DNA of 64,000 nt from Lachnospiraceae bacterium (GCA_024695145.1 JAILIS010000007.1:1-64000); one strand, 5' to 3'; positions 33,988-44,382 are shown, counted from the first letter of the stretch. Translations and numbers: made by a program. Notes: generated by a model not told the origin, from the letters alone.

Positions 33988-35342
33988 TCTCTCGGGTTAC
34001 AGTGCCCGCACGTTGAATATCCCTCTCTTGTCAGCTCTTCTATAGTCTTATTTGTCGTAGCGTAATTCTCTGCAGCTATCTTGGGAACGTCACTGCAGTT
34101 CGGATAATGGATCATCATCCTGTCCGGATTCGTATTCAGTACGAATTTGTCGTTAGTATTCTGCTGCTCCGGATTATTGTACGGCTCCGAAGAATTATTC
34201 GTATCGGATACGGGAGTAAGTGCCGTTCTCCTCTCGGAAGTCTTATTCTTATTCGTATTATCGGTGCTTTCACTGTTACTGTTCTGTGATGTCCTGTTCT
34301 GCTCTTCAGCCATCTGTGAGAGTGCCTTGTCGATCACATATCCTGTTCTGTATATGCTCATATCCACTGCGAGCTCCCCGTTCGGGATCAGGACCATGGC
34401 GTCAAGCATCGGTCTGTATGTCACGCCCGAATATCCGGCATACGTTCCGAAAATATATCCGGTCTTACCGGTGAACTGTCCTTTGAACAGATCATATTTG
34501 TCCTTATCGATCTCAGCCCTCATGTACCACTGGTAGCCGTCGCAGTCATCCACGAGAAGGACCGCACCGTAGCACGCATTATTCTCGTAAACTTTCTCGA
34601 TCTCGGTTATCGTGCCTATCAGATAGATCGGCGTACCGCCCAGACCGTTCTCGGAATTGTAGGAGTTGCATGTGCCGAAATCAGCATATGCAAATCCGTT
34701 CACTGCGGGTTTGGGAACGAGGTTTGCAGGCTTCTCCCCCCTTTTAGGATTGCTCTTTGATGCAAACCTCTTGCGTCTCTGACTTTCGGACATCAGGAGC
34801 TTGTTCCCCTTTGAGTCTGTCATCGATCCCGAGCTGCTTTTTGATGAAGACTTCGTAACTGTCTTGGTTGTTTTGTTTGTTGCATTATCCGATGTTTCGC
34901 TCTTATTGCTCTTGGAATCCCTGCTGTCATCGGTATTTTCAACTGTTTCGAGGCCGCCTGAATTCTTATTGCTTTTTGAGTTTCCGGAATCCTCGGTGTT
35001 TTCGGCATCGTCGGACTTATTGGACTTATTTGAGCTCTTATCGGTTTTATCGCTCTTGTCGCTTTTGTCGCTCTTATTACTCTTATTGTCCTTGGAACTC
35101 TTGCTGCTCTTCGAACTCTTGCTGTCTTCGGCGCTGTCTGCATTCTTTGTGCCATCGTCCGAAGCTGAATTTCCGGAATCCGAGCTTATCTGCTGTGTAT
35201 CGGGTTCAGGCGTCTCCTGTCCGGTTCCGACCTGCGCCGTCGATCTTGTCACTGCATTTGCCGATATCGAAAACAGCCCGGCCACAAGGCCTATAGTCAG
35301 CAGTATACAAGCTGTTATGGTCAAAGCATATTTACTGTTCAT
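33984..35342 (-). CDS. Secreted Ser/Lys/Asp-rich protein with Cys-rich tail
   Basis: 452 residues from ATG 35342, which has GGAGTG before it. A signal peptide or anchor (about 5-30) is followed by about 130 residues of Ser, Lys, Asp and Asn repeats (SKSSKSSKSSKDNKSNKSDK), then a beta-rich domain (about 210-310, GTITEIEKVYENNACYGAVL, TGYIFGTYAGYSG) that resembles an OB-like fold, another polar linker, and a C-terminal motif YPNCSDVP ... GYSTCGHCNP. That tail is a Cys/His metal-binding module often found on the end of secreted nucleases. No nuclease core was recognised. Confidence 0.75.
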   Translation of the reverse strand: MNSKYALTITACILLTIGLVAGLFSISANAVTRSTAQVGTGQETPEPDTQQISSDSGNSASDDGTKNADSAEDSKSSKSSKSSKDNKSNKSDKSDKSDKTDKSSNKSNKSDDAENTEDSGNSKSNKNSGGLETVENTDDSRDSKSNKSETSDNATNKTTKTVTKSSSKSSSGSMTDSKGNKLLMSESQRRKRFASKSNPKRGEKPANLVPKPAVNGFAYADFGTCNSYNSENGLGGTPIYLIGTITEIEKVYENNACYGAVLLVDDCDGYQWYMRAEIDKDKYDLFKGQFTGKTGYIFGTYAGYSGVTYRPMLDAMVLIPNGELAVDMSIYRTGYVIDKALSQMAEEQNRTSQNSNSESTDNTNKNKTSERRTALTPVSDTNNSSEPYNNPEQQNTNDKFVLNTNPDRMMIHYPNCSDVPKIAAENYATTNKTIEELTREGYSTCGHCNPRD

Positions 35343-35441
35343 GATATTCACTCCATGTTATATCCGGCCCCTGAAAGCCCCTCATAATATTATGTAAATA
35401 TAAGCACAAAATCATACGGGCAAAACCTGTCCGCAAATCGC

Positions 35442-35470
35442 ATTATATACCAATATCGATGATATGGCAA
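35442..35470 (-). promoter_or_regulatory. Promoter for the Ser/Lys/Asp-rich protein gene
   Basis: TTGCCA (35465-35470) and TATAAT (35442-35447) on the minus strand with 17 bp between. The leader is about 90 nt. Confidence 0.7.
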
Positions 35471-35497
35471 GAAAAAGTTATGTCTACCTGGGGATTT

Positions 35498-36892
35498 TTA
35501 CAAAAAGATCATCTCGTCCTTTGACGGATCTTCGTCCGATATGCAGTTCCACACGGGAAGAGTGTTGCCGTCGTAACCCTTGCCGTTAGGGTCGCCGGTC
35601 CTGATAAAATTGGTCCAGTAGTCACACATACGCCTTGCCAGTTCATAGTGTTTTCCGGTGTACGGCCTGTAACATTTCTGTATCGTCTCAAAGAAGAACC
35701 AGAGGTCACATGAGTGAAAATCACCCGGCCTGTCATCTCCCGGAATATCGGGTGAAAACCTGTATGTGTACATTGGAGCGTTCAGACCGCACGCTCTGTG
35801 AGAATATGCCGCGTTCCTGACACAGTTGGCCACGACGTTAAAAGCATCACGTCCGCTTTTTTTGAATATTTCGGATCTGATCTTTATGTCTTTAACACTG
35901 CCGGACGGCACGAAATCGATGAACTCATCCTTTGTGTATCCGGTAAGCAGCGGGATATCCGGCAGGGCGCCGCGATTCAGAAGATCGACCGGATCTTCCT
36001 TAATATATACGTGATCGATACACGGAACGAATCTCAAATGGTTCTTTACATAGTCAAAATACACATCCCTTATCGTGAATGCGTCAACAGCTCTTGCCTC
36101 ATCAACGGATGATACGCCGAGAGCCTTCAGGAATTCCGCTCCGTTTTCGTATACTTCTTCTATGGGTTTCGGATCTATGATGTCATCGGGTAAGAAAGGA
36201 TTTCTGATCAGTCCCGAAAAGACGCTCGCTTTCTTTATGATATGTGCATTTTCGGGTGATGAGAGTGTAAAGAGTACAGACACTCCTCCGGCGGATTGTC
36301 CCGCAAGAGTGATATTATCAGGGTCTCCGCCAAAAGCGGCAATGTTTGAATGTACCCATTTAAGAGCTGCCTGAATGTCTAGCAGGCCGAAGTTGGACGG
36401 ATGATCACTGTCCTGTCCGGTAAGTTCGCGGTGAGCAAAGAATCCGAACGGACCGAGGCGGTATGCCATCGATACAACGATCACGTCATGTCTTGCGAGC
36501 CTCTCTCCGTTAAACTCCATCTCTGCGGTATATCCCCACTGGAATGCACCGCCGTATATCCACACAAGAACCGGGAGCTTCTCGTCTGTGCTTTTTGCAC
36601 CGCTCCAGACGTTAAGATACAGACAGTCTTCACTCATCACGATATCGGGATCAACGTGGAATTCCCTGCAGTATATATCGTTTCCCAGCCCGGGCTGATC
36701 CTGCATGGATATCGGACCGAACTCGAAACAGTCACGTACACCTTCCCAGTTCTCACACGGCTGCGGTGCACGCCATCTGTTTTTTCCCGTGGGCGGTGCG
36801 GCAAAAGGTATGCCGCGGTAGACTGTCACCCTCGGATCGTCAGCGGCAAGACCTCTGACGACACCGTTTTTCGTAACAGCGGTTCTGATCAT
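35498..36892 (-). CDS. Type B carboxylesterase
   Basis: 464-residue alpha/beta hydrolase of the para-nitrobenzyl esterase group. The oxyanion part WIYGGAFQWG, the nucleophile Ser 200 in LAGQSAGGVS, and the C-terminal acid/His regions (GYTKDEFIDFV, and a His in the C-terminal half) are visible. EDCLYLNVW is the standard family mark. No signal peptide, so it acts inside the cell. It overlaps homoserine dehydrogenase by 4 bp, an odd partner; the link is probably only shared expression. Confidence 0.92.
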   Translation of the reverse strand: MIRTAVTKNGVVRGLAADDPRVTVYRGIPFAAPPTGKNRWRAPQPCENWEGVRDCFEFGPISMQDQPGLGNDIYCREFHVDPDIVMSEDCLYLNVWSGAKSTDEKLPVLVWIYGGAFQWGYTAEMEFNGERLARHDVIVVSMAYRLGPFGFFAHRELTGQDSDHPSNFGLLDIQAALKWVHSNIAAFGGDPDNITLAGQSAGGVSVLFTLSSPENAHIIKKASVFSGLIRNPFLPDDIIDPKPIEEVYENGAEFLKALGVSSVDEARAVDAFTIRDVYFDYVKNHLRFVPCIDHVYIKEDPVDLLNRGALPDIPLLTGYTKDEFIDFVPSGSVKDIKIRSEIFKKSGRDAFNVVANCVRNAAYSHRACGLNAPMYTYRFSPDIPGDDRPGDFHSCDLWFFFETIQKCYRPYTGKHYELARRMCDYWTNFIRTGDPNGKGYDGNTLPVWNCISDEDPSKDEMIFL

Positions 36893-38118
36893 GATGCAGA
36901 AGAGCCCTCCATCCTTATGTACGATGTCACTCCCGGAATGTTTGCGATATGCTCCTTAAATGACCTTTCGATAACGGGAGGTGTCACGATCGCAAATCCG
37001 TCCGGATCTTCTTTGATGCTTATGAACTTTACATCGCCGAATTCCTTCCTGACGGCATCCTCAAGGGCCTCACGTTTTCCGGCGATCCTCACATAGAAAC
37101 TGCGTGTTGCATCATCGATACCGGTAAGTGTCAGATCCTCCTGCGACCATGATGTATAGATATGCCTGCCGAGATGCTTTGCAGCATCAACGACGTCAGC
37201 GACAACGGCGCACGCTGTCGGAAGCTTTCCGGCTCCGCTGCCGTAGAACATTACATCACCGATATCGGTGCCTTTTACAAAAATGGCATTGTACACACCG
37301 CTGACAGCATAGAGCGGATGTGACGAATGCACTACAAACGGTGCGACCATGGCGTAATATCTGCCGTCCTCACAGTATGAAGAAGCAAGAAGCTTAATGG
37401 CGCTGTCCATGGCTGCGGCATAGCAAATATCCGTTGAGGTGATCCCTGTTATGCCTTCAGTATGCACTTTTGTGTAGTCTACATTATGACCGAACGCCAG
37501 TGAAGACAGAATGGCTATCTTCCTGCAGGCATCGTATCCTTCTATATCGGCTTCGGGATTGCGCTCGGCATATCCGAGTTCCTGAGCCTTGTGCAGAGCA
37601 TCCTCGAACTCCCATCCCTGTGTGCTCATCTGTGTCAGTATATAGTTGGTCGTTCCGTTGAGGATCCCCTTTATCTCGAGTATCCTGTCTGCGGTCAGCG
37701 AAGAATTGATAGGCCTGATCACGGGGATCGCTCCGCCTACACTTGCCTCGAACAGGAAGTTATTGTTTCCCTCACGTGCAATTTTGATAAGCTCCGGACC
37801 GTGACTGGCAACCAGTTCCTTGTTGGATGTACATACACTCTTGCCGGCGAGCAAACATTTCTTTACAAAAGTATATGCCGGCTCCACGCCGCCCATGACC
37901 TCAACAACGATCCTGACCTCAGGATCATTCAATATCACGTCAAAATCATGAACCAGTATGCTCTCCACCCGGTCTCCCGGAAAATCACGAAGATCGAGTA
38001 CGTATTTGACCTCTATCTCTTCCCCGATCCTCCTTGTGATGGAATCGATGTTCTTGTCGATTACCTCAACGACTCCCGAGCCCACCGTGCCGTATCCGAG
38101 CACTGCTATTTTGATCAT
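36889..38118 (-). CDS. hom: Homoserine dehydrogenase
   Basis: Reduces aspartate semialdehyde to homoserine on the way to threonine and methionine. 409 residues: NAD(P)-binding IAVLGYGTVGSGVV at the N-terminus, the catalytic domain with GILNGTTNYILTQM and the GYAERNPEADIEGYDACRK motif (catalytic Lys and Asp/Glu), and a C-terminal ACT-type domain (from about 325, SFYVRIAGKRE) for feedback by threonine. It lies 13 bp after prfB and overlaps the esterase gene. It is not next to other threonine genes. Confidence 0.96.
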   Translation of the reverse strand: MIKIAVLGYGTVGSGVVEVIDKNIDSITRRIGEEIEVKYVLDLRDFPGDRVESILVHDFDVILNDPEVRIVVEVMGGVEPAYTFVKKCLLAGKSVCTSNKELVASHGPELIKIAREGNNNFLFEASVGGAIPVIRPINSSLTADRILEIKGILNGTTNYILTQMSTQGWEFEDALHKAQELGYAERNPEADIEGYDACRKIAILSSLAFGHNVDYTKVHTEGITGITSTDICYAAAMDSAIKLLASSYCEDGRYYAMVAPFVVHSSHPLYAVSGVYNAIFVKGTDIGDVMFYGSGAGKLPTACAVVADVVDAAKHLGRHIYTSWSQEDLTLTGIDDATRSFYVRIAGKREALEDAVRKEFGDVKFISIKEDPDGFAIVTPPVIERSFKEHIANIPGVTSYIRMEGSSAS

Positions 38119-38131
38119 AATTGCACCACCT

Positions 38132-39241
38132 TTAAGGATTCTGATTGATCCACTTCAAATATGCGTTGATGAACGGATCAAGATAACCGTCAAGCACCGC
38201 ATCGGCCTGAGCCACTTCCTGATTCGTTCTTGTATCCTTCACCATAGTGTAGGGTTGAAGCACATAGGACCTTATCTGACTGCCCCATGCGATATCTTTG
38301 ACCTCTCCGCGTATATCAGAAAGCTTCTCCGCATTCTCCTCCTTTTTGAGAAGGTAGAGCTTTGAACGGAGCATCTGCATGGCCTTATCCTTGTTCTGGA
38401 ACTGGCTTCGCTCATTCTGGCACTGAACAACGATACCCGTTGGGATATGCGTGATACGTATGGCGGAACTCGTCTTGTTGATGTGCTGTCCGCCGGCGCC
38501 TGATGAACGGTATGTATCTATACGAAGGTCTTCCTCATTGATATCAACATCAAGGTCTTCTTCTATGTCCGGCATAACGTCGAGTGATACGAAACTTGTC
38601 TGACGCTTTCCCTGTGCATTGAACGGGGATATGCGCACAAGCCTGTGTACGCCTTTTTCTCCCTTCAGATAACCGTATGCGTTTGTACCGTTGATCTGGA
38701 ACGTTACCGACTTGATCCCGGCTTCATCGCCGTCGAGCATATCCAGCACCTCAACGGAAAATCCCTTCTTCTCGGCATATCTCGAATACATACGAAACAG
38801 CATGCCGGCCCAGTCGCAGCTCTCGGTTCCGCCCGCTCCGGCATTGAGGCGCAGTATCGCATTACAGTTATCATATTCGCCGGACAAAAGCGTTCCTATG
38901 CGAAGATTTTCAAATTTCTGGGTGAACTCGGCGAATTCATTCTGTATGTCCGCTACCATGGATTCGTCGTTTTCCTCATACGCCATCGATATGAGCTCGC
39001 CGATATCCGAATGCTGAGTCTTCAGCTCATTGATCGCATTCACGGTATCCTCAATATCCTTGAGCTCCTTCGTCATCTTCTGGGCTCTCTCGTTGTCGTC
39101 CCAGAAATCGGGAACCTCCATCTCACGGCGCAGTTCCTCTATACGCTGCTCCTTGTCGGTCACCCCGAGGCTTGACTCAAGTTCTTTTAAGGGAGCCTCC
39201 AGGGCGCCCAGTTCGGTTTTTATCTGATCAAGTTCTACCAT
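38132..39241 (-). CDS. prfB: Peptide chain release factor 2
   Basis: Releases the finished protein at UGA and UAA. 369 residues. SPF, the tripeptide that reads the stop codon, is in RLVRISPFNAQG; the GGQ catalytic loop is in SSGAGGQHINKTSSAIR. The frame is uninterrupted from the ATG: the region where many bacteria carry the CUUUGA programmed frameshift reads SSLGVTDKEQRIEEL with no UGA. So this gene lacks the autoregulatory frameshift. It is 98 bp after secA. Confidence 0.96.
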   Translation of the reverse strand: MVELDQIKTELGALEAPLKELESSLGVTDKEQRIEELRREMEVPDFWDDNERAQKMTKELKDIEDTVNAINELKTQHSDIGELISMAYEENDESMVADIQNEFAEFTQKFENLRIGTLLSGEYDNCNAILRLNAGAGGTESCDWAGMLFRMYSRYAEKKGFSVEVLDMLDGDEAGIKSVTFQINGTNAYGYLKGEKGVHRLVRISPFNAQGKRQTSFVSLDVMPDIEEDLDVDINEEDLRIDTYRSSGAGGQHINKTSSAIRITHIPTGIVVQCQNERSQFQNKDKAMQMLRSKLYLLKKEENAEKLSDIRGEVKDIAWGSQIRSYVLQPYTMVKDTRTNQEVAQADAVLDGYLDPFINAYLKWINQNP

Positions 39242-39339
39242 TATCTACATCTTTCATAAGGAGTGTCGCGCCGTTCAGAATTGCCTTCGGCAATGGCGCT
39301 CCACGTGCAGACAGGTTCCTCCCGTAATACGGGCCCCTC

Positions 39340-41907
39340 CTATCTGCTCTTACCGCAGCACTGCTTATATTTCTTGCCCGAGCCGCAAGGACACGGATCG
39401 TTCGGATATACCTTGTCGGCTTCGCGCTTCACGCTCTTCTTCGGGCCGGTATCATCTTTATTTGTTCCGGTGATCTTCGCAACTTCCTCACGCTCGACTT
39501 TCTGCTCGACACGGATGTGGAACAGCATCCTGACTGTCTCTTCGCTGATGGCATCCGTCATGGAATTGAACATATCATAACCCATCATCTTGTACTCAAC
39601 AAGCGGGTCTCTCTGTCCGTATGCCTGAAGTCCTATACCCTGGCGGAGCTGGTCCATATCGTCGATATGATCCATCCACTTTCTGTCTATTACCTTGAGC
39701 AGTATCACACGCTCGATCTCACGGATCTGCTCAGGTGACGGGAATTCCGCCTCTTTGGCTTCATATATCTTGACAACCTCTTCCTTGAGCTTGTGTATGA
39801 GTTCCTCTTTCTTCATGTTGCGAACATCGGGAGTCTTGATGTCCTCAACGGGAACAGTGGCCTTCAGATGATGATTAAGCTCCGAAAGATCCCAGTCTTC
39901 GGGATTCGCTACATCACCTATGCACATCTCGACGGTATTCTCAACGAATTCCGTTGCCATCTTGAATATGACATCACGCATGCTCTCACCGTCAAGAACA
40001 CGGCGTCGCTCGGCGTATATGATCTCTCTTTGTTCGTTCATGACTTGGTCGTATTCAAGCAGGTTCTTTCTGACACCGAAGTTGTTTCCCTCGATCCTCT
40101 TCTGTGCCTTCTCGATCGCACTGGTGAGCATCCTGTGCTCGATCTGTTCATTCTCCGGAACTCCGAGCGTGTTAAATATCGACATCAGTCTGTCGGATCC
40201 GAACAGTCTCATCAGGTCGTCTTCAAGAGATATGAAGAAACGTGATTCACCGGGATCTCCCTGACGTCCGGAACGTCCTCTGAGCTGGTTATCTATACGC
40301 CTTGATTCATGGCGCTCTGTACCTATGATCTTGAGTCCGCCCGCTGCCCTTGACTCCTCGTCAAGCTTTATATCGGTACCACGGCCGGCCATGTTGGTCG
40401 CGATCGTCACGGCTCCGTGAACACCGGCCTCCGCAACTATCGCCGCCTCTAGTTCATGGAACTTGGCGTTGAGGACTTTATGCTCGATGCCGCGGCGCGT
40501 CAGCATTCTGGACAGTTCCTCCGATGCTTCGATCGTGATGGTACCGACCAGTATCGGCTGTCCGGTCTTGTGCGCCTCCTCTATCTCATTGCAGATCGCA
40601 AACAGTTTTTCTTTTCTTGTCTTGTATACGGCGTCCTGAAGGTCGATCCTGGCAACAGGTCTGTTTGTCGGGATCTCGATAACATCCATGCCGTAAATGT
40701 CACGGAATTCCTTCTCCTCGGTAAGAGCGGTACCGGTCATTCCGCATTTTTTCTCGAACTTGTTGAAGAAGTTCTGGAAGGTTATCGTGGCAAGAGTCTT
40801 GCTCTCTCGCTTAACCTTGACGTGCTCTTTTGCCTCTATCGCCTGATGCAGGCCGTCGGAATAGCGGCGTCCCGGCATTATACGTCCCGTGAACTCATCA
40901 ACTATCAGGACCTCATCGTCCTTCACAACGTAGTCCTGATCGCGGAACATCAGATTATGGGCACGAAGGGCCAGGATAACATTATTCTGTATCTCAACGT
41001 TCTCGGAATCCGCAAGGTTATCGATCGTGAAGAATTTCTCGACCTTGGCGACACCCTGGGCGGTGAGCGTTACGAATTTGTCCTTTTCGTTGACTATAAA
41101 ATCACCCGTCTCCTCACGTTCTATACCCATGATAGCATCCATCTTGGACAGGTCTTCCATATCCTCACCGCGCTTTAACTGGCGGGCGAGCACATCACAG
41201 ACTTCATACAGCTTTGTTGACTTGCCGCTCTGTCCGGAGATGATAAGAGGTGTACGGGCTTCGTCGATGAGCACCGAGTCCACCTCATCGATGATCGCAT
41301 ATTTCAGGCCGCGAAGAACGAGCTGTTCCTTGTATATGACCATGTTGTCACGAAGGTAGTCAAATCCCAGTTCGTTGTTGGTGACATATGTTATATCGCA
41401 GTTGTATGCCGCGCGTCTCTCGTCGGGCTTCATCGAATTGAGCACAACGCCCACGGTAAGACCCAGGAATTCATGGATCTGTCCCATCCACTCCGCGTCA
41501 CGGTTTGCGAGGTAATCGTTTACGGTTACGACATGGACACCCTCTCCGGTCAATGCATTAAGGTATGCCGGAAGCGTTGCGACGAGCGTTTTTCCTTCAC
41601 CTGTTCTCATCTCCGCGATACGGCCCTGATGAAGGATGATACCTCCGATGAGCTGTACACGGTAATGTTCCATGTCGAGCACTCTTCTGGCCGCCTCCCT
41701 GACTGTTGCATATGCTTCGGGAAGAAGGCTGTCGAGAGACTCGCCGTTTGCATATCTCTTCTTGTAATCCAAAGTAAGCGCACGAAGCTCGCTGTCGGAC
41801 AGTTCCATCATCTTTGGTTTCAACGATTCGATCTTGTCGACAAGCGGCAAAACAAGCTTTACTTCACGCTCACTGTGTGTACCGAATATCTTTTCAATAA
41901 CGTTCAT
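39340..41907 (-). CDS. secA: Preprotein translocase ATPase SecA
   Basis: Drives proteins through SecYEG. 855 residues: Walker A in [20 protein letters not shown], Walker B and [18 protein letters not shown]2 with [12 protein letters not shown] and [23 protein letters not shown], the helical scaffold and a C-terminal zinc finger [13 protein letters not shown] for SecB-like partners or phospholipid. One copy only in this window. The gap to prfB has small hairpins (ATTGCC TTC GGCAAT and CCCGTAATACGGG) without T-tracts. Confidence 0.97.
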   Translation of the reverse strand: MNVIEKIFGTHSEREVKLVLPLVDKIESLKPKMMELSDSELRALTLDYKKRYANGESLDSLLPEAYATVREAARRVLDMEHYRVQLIGGIILHQGRIAEMRTGEGKTLVATLPAYLNALTGEGVHVVTVNDYLANRDAEWMGQIHEFLGLTVGVVLNSMKPDERRAAYNCDITYVTNNELGFDYLRDNMVIYKEQLVLRGLKYAIIDEVDSVLIDEARTPLIISGQSGKSTKLYEVCDVLARQLKRGEDMEDLSKMDAIMGIEREETGDFIVNEKDKFVTLTAQGVAKVEKFFTIDNLADSENVEIQNNVILALRAHNLMFRDQDYVVKDDEVLIVDEFTGRIMPGRRYSDGLHQAIEAKEHVKVKRESKTLATITFQNFFNKFEKKCGMTGTALTEEKEFRDIYGMDVIEIPTNRPVARIDLQDAVYKTRKEKLFAICNEIEEAHKTGQPILVGTITIEASEELSRMLTRRGIEHKVLNAKFHELEAAIVAEAGVHGAVTIATNMAGRGTDIKLDEESRAAGGLKIIGTERHESRRIDNQLRGRSGRQGDPGESRFFISLEDDLMRLFGSDRLMSIFNTLGVPENEQIEHRMLTSAIEKAQKRIEGNNFGVRKNLLEYDQVMNEQREIIYAERRRVLDGESMRDVIFKMATEFVENTVEMCIGDVANPEDWDLSELNHHLKATVPVEDIKTPDVRNMKKEELIHKLKEEVVKIYEAKEAEFPSPEQIREIERVILLKVIDRKWMDHIDDMDQLRQGIGLQAYGQRDPLVEYKMMGYDMFNSMTDAISEETVRMLFHIRVEQKVEREEVAKITGTNKDDTGPKKSVKREADKVYPNDPCPCGSGKKYKQCCGKSR

Positions 41908-41929
41908 TTTGTATCTCCGTAATAAAAAA

Positions 41930-41963
41930 ACGCACCATTATCGATTTTAGCATAATGGTGCGT
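41930..41963 (-). terminator. Intrinsic terminator between the DUF4097 gene and secA
   Basis: Stem ACGCACCATTAT / ATAATGGTGCGT with a 10-base loop, then seven T residues on the minus strand. It ends the DUF4097 gene before secA. Confidence 0.9.
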
Positions 41964-41982
41964 CATATTCAACTAATTGTCG

Positions 41983-42846
41983 TTAATCGGTATAGCTTCC
42001 GACAACGACCTCTATGCTTCCGCTCGACGTGTCGATACTGATCTTGTTATTCCCGCTGCCGCCTTCATATCTTTTCTCGGCCCTGTCGTCGTTTACTTCT
42101 ATATCGCCCGATGACGATTCACATACATACGTATAATCATCCGGATCGCCGTTCAGCTCTATATCAACGCTTCCCGAAGATGTCCTGCACTCAATGCTTT
42201 TAAGTTCCGAGTTGTTGACCTCGACATCTCCCGAAGATGTGTGGACCGACAGATCGTCGGCATCCATTCTCAGTATATCGACTTCTCCCGAAGATGTTCC
42301 GAACGAACATACTCCGCCCGCGATCTTATCGGTATCTATATCCCCGGAGCTCGTCTCAGCCGCAAGCTCATCGGTTTTCACATCATTTATCATGATGGTT
42401 CCCGAGTTTGTCTTTACCACGCCGGATACACTCACCCTGTCAAGTGTCACATCGCCGGATGAAGCCCTGATCTCGACAGTGACAGGCTTTGCGTCATCAG
42501 GTATCGTTATCGTGTATTCATTGTCCACTCTGCCGAACCCGAATATAAAGAACCTTTTGATACCGGCAGGCTGCCTTACTCTGAGCTTTCCGTCCTTTTC
42601 ACTGATCTCGGGATCCATCCTCGCTGCCGTCTTGTACATCACCGAGTATGAATCTCCTCTCGTCACGGTAATATCGGCCGATGTGGCATCTATCTCGAGC
42701 ACGTCAAAATCATCCGTCTCAACTGTTTTTCCGATCACCGAAGTCGAGATTCCCCTTATCAGCCCCACGACGGAAAATGCCGCAAAACCACCGACAAGAG
42801 CCAACATCACTATAACGGTAAGAACAACTTTACCTTCTTTACTCAT
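41983..42846 (-). CDS. DUF4097 membrane-anchored beta-helix protein
   Basis: 287 residues: one N-terminal helix (about 8-30), then a repetitive domain of about 230 residues. Units of roughly 20 to 22 residues carry (T/S)SSGD or SSGS: TSSGDIDTD, TSSGEVDIL, TSSGDVEVN, TSSGSVDIEL, SSSGDIEV and TSSGSIEVVV. This is the DUF4097 right-handed beta-helix-like pattern. Members often sit next to PadR-DUF1700 genes, but these are absent here. The function is unknown, perhaps envelope sensing. Confidence 0.87.
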   Translation of the reverse strand: MSKEGKVVLTVIVMLALVGGFAAFSVVGLIRGISTSVIGKTVETDDFDVLEIDATSADITVTRGDSYSVMYKTAARMDPEISEKDGKLRVRQPAGIKRFFIFGFGRVDNEYTITIPDDAKPVTVEIRASSGDVTLDRVSVSGVVKTNSGTIMINDVKTDELAAETSSGDIDTDKIAGGVCSFGTSSGEVDILRMDADDLSVHTSSGDVEVNNSELKSIECRTSSGSVDIELNGDPDDYTYVCESSSGDIEVNDDRAEKRYEGGSGNNKISIDTSSGSIEVVVGSYTD

Positions 42847-42899
42847 TTTATACCTCCTACTTCATAAGTTTATCCCATACGCCGCAGGCTAAGGTCGGT

Positions 42900-43931
42900 T
42901 TATCTGCGTTTCAGGATAAAATGAAGCTCTGATGAGAATTCGCTTTTGTCAAGGACTGCCTGAAGCTCATCCATAAGCGGGATAAACTTATCGGAGAAAT
43001 ATCCGGCAAACTCCGCGTTGTTGTTTTTCTGCATGGATACGGTCAGGAACCTGTACAGATCGTTGATATCCGATCCGAACCTCCATTCGTATGCGATCTC
43101 AAAGCCCATCCGGGAAGCCATCTTTTCCACCGACTCATCAGTGAACAGATGAGTATGCGTGCCGCCCGTATGCCGGTTGTAGCAGTTCGCGAACGCGACC
43201 TCAAAACAGCTCGAGAAAGAAAACATCGGAACGGATGCGAACACATATCTGATATTTTCATTCTGCCTTATCGCATCGATATTCTCATCAAGATGTACAA
43301 GATGTTCAAGCACGCCTATGGCGGTAAGTACATTTGCACCGGTCTTTGCGATATAATCGATGGAATCCGTAAGTCCCACACATGTGAGCCTGTCCTCACC
43401 CATGGCAGCGTTTCCGTAGGAAACCTCCGAATCCGATACATCGATACCGTAAGCTTTCATCCCAAGCTCTTCGGCAGCCGATACGAAATATCCGCAGCCC
43501 GCACCGATATCAAGTATATTGATGTCATTTACCGCAAGGCCGTCATGCTTTAAACAGTCACGAAGATACTCGGCTTTCGGGATATAGATCATATCCCTTC
43601 TCCTGATGTAGCTCTCTTTATCGGCTGCGCTGTAATTCTTCGAATAGTCGTCCTCGACATATACTTTCGATGCAAAATCATCCGTATCACAGCATTCGCT
43701 GTTCAGATGTCCGCACTCCGGGCACTCTGTATAGCCTATGCGATGACTCGTATATAAGGGCTTTCCGAGCTTTGCCCCGCAGATCTTGCAGTTCGTACGT
43801 TTCGGCTGCATCAGCAGGACATCAGCCATGCCGTCAGCCATGTCCAGCATACCGTCATTGTTTTCAAAAAAGTTAGTCTTTAACGTGTTCAGATCGCCAA
43901 AAGGCTTGCTGTACTTTTTCTTTATACTCAT
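42900..43931 (-). CDS. SAM-dependent methyltransferase with a zinc finger
   Basis: 343 residues. An N-terminal zinc-binding module (CKICGAKLG ... YTECPECGHLN, about 47-82) precedes a class I methyltransferase with INILDIGAGCGYFVSAA (motif I) and KAYGIDVSDSEV (motif II). The layout is like methyltransferases of sugar or surface-glycan pathways. There are no other glycan genes nearby. Lipid, sugar or protein could be the target. About 50 bp separates it from the DUF4097 gene. Confidence 0.85.
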   Translation of the reverse strand: MSIKKKYSKPFGDLNTLKTNFFENNDGMLDMADGMADVLLMQPKRTNCKICGAKLGKPLYTSHRIGYTECPECGHLNSECCDTDDFASKVYVEDDYSKNYSAADKESYIRRRDMIYIPKAEYLRDCLKHDGLAVNDINILDIGAGCGYFVSAAEELGMKAYGIDVSDSEVSYGNAAMGEDRLTCVGLTDSIDYIAKTGANVLTAIGVLEHLVHLDENIDAIRQNENIRYVFASVPMFSFSSCFEVAFANCYNRHTGGTHTHLFTDESVEKMASRMGFEIAYEWRFGSDINDLYRFLTVSMQKNNNAEFAGYFSDKFIPLMDELQAVLDKSEFSSELHFILKRR

Positions 43932-43966
43932 CTTCTGCCCTCGCCTTAAAAATCTTTAAACAGAAT

Positions 43967-43989
43967 ATGGGGTTCTTTCAGAACCCCAT
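43967..43989 (-). other. Hairpin overlapping the stop codon of the 43978 gene
   Basis: Stem ATGGGGTTC / GAACCCCAT with a 5-base loop holds the last codons and the TGA. No clear T-tract follows, so its role as a terminator is doubtful. Confidence 0.5.
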
Positions 43990-44382
43990 TTCCTCAAACC
44001 ATTTCAGTCCCTCGTACTGTGTCGGAAAATAGCGATTTTCGGTACGGGGAGTATTGCTCATCTGTTTGTGCTTATATGACTGGACGGATACCTCGTAGGA
44101 ATTGCCCTCGATATACGCGATGTATTTGCATCCGCACGCCTCGAGATTACGGTGAAGCTCAACATACTGGATGCTCCCTTTGGGACTCACCTGCTCGAGC
44201 TCCTCGATGAAGGCCATATACACAAAGCCTTTGTCGTCATGCCAATCCTTGGAAAACTCGACGATCGTCTCGTAGAGCCATGCTATCTCGTGAGCGTGTG
44301 CAACACCTTTACCGCGCGAGTACACGATCCTCCTGCCGCCGTCGTCCGTCCATACCTTAAAACAGCCTACTTCCTTCTCCAT
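43978..44382 (-). CDS. Small protein of unknown function
   Basis: 134 residues with no signal peptide or membrane helix. Aromatic and charged, with GGRRIVYSRGKGVAHAHEIAW and SIQYVELHRNLEACGCKYIAY. The alternation of strands and helices recalls a STAS or SpoIIAA-like fold, but no motif proves it. It is followed by the methyltransferase gene after 46 bp. I do not recognise the family. Confidence 0.7.
   Translation of the reverse strand: MEKEVGCFKVWTDDGGRRIVYSRGKGVAHAHEIAWLYETIVEFSKDWHDDKGFVYMAFIEELEQVSPKGSIQYVELHRNLEACGCKYIAYIEGNSYEVSVQSYKHKQMSNTPRTENRYFPTQYEGLKWFEEMGF

Noticed and set aside
34801..35397. Plus-strand frame rich in Leu, Ser and Val opposite the Ser/Lys/Asp-rich gene
   Set aside because: It is the antisense reading of the repeat tract, which keeps frames open on both strands. 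The sense gene has a promoter, ribosome site and signal peptide.
35498..38118. Functional link of carboxylesterase to homoserine dehydrogenase
   Set aside because: The 4-bp overlap shows joint transcription, but no pathway joins the two reactions.
38132..39241. Programmed frameshift in prfB
   Set aside because: No CUUUGA and no in-frame UGA near codon 25; the frame is complete.
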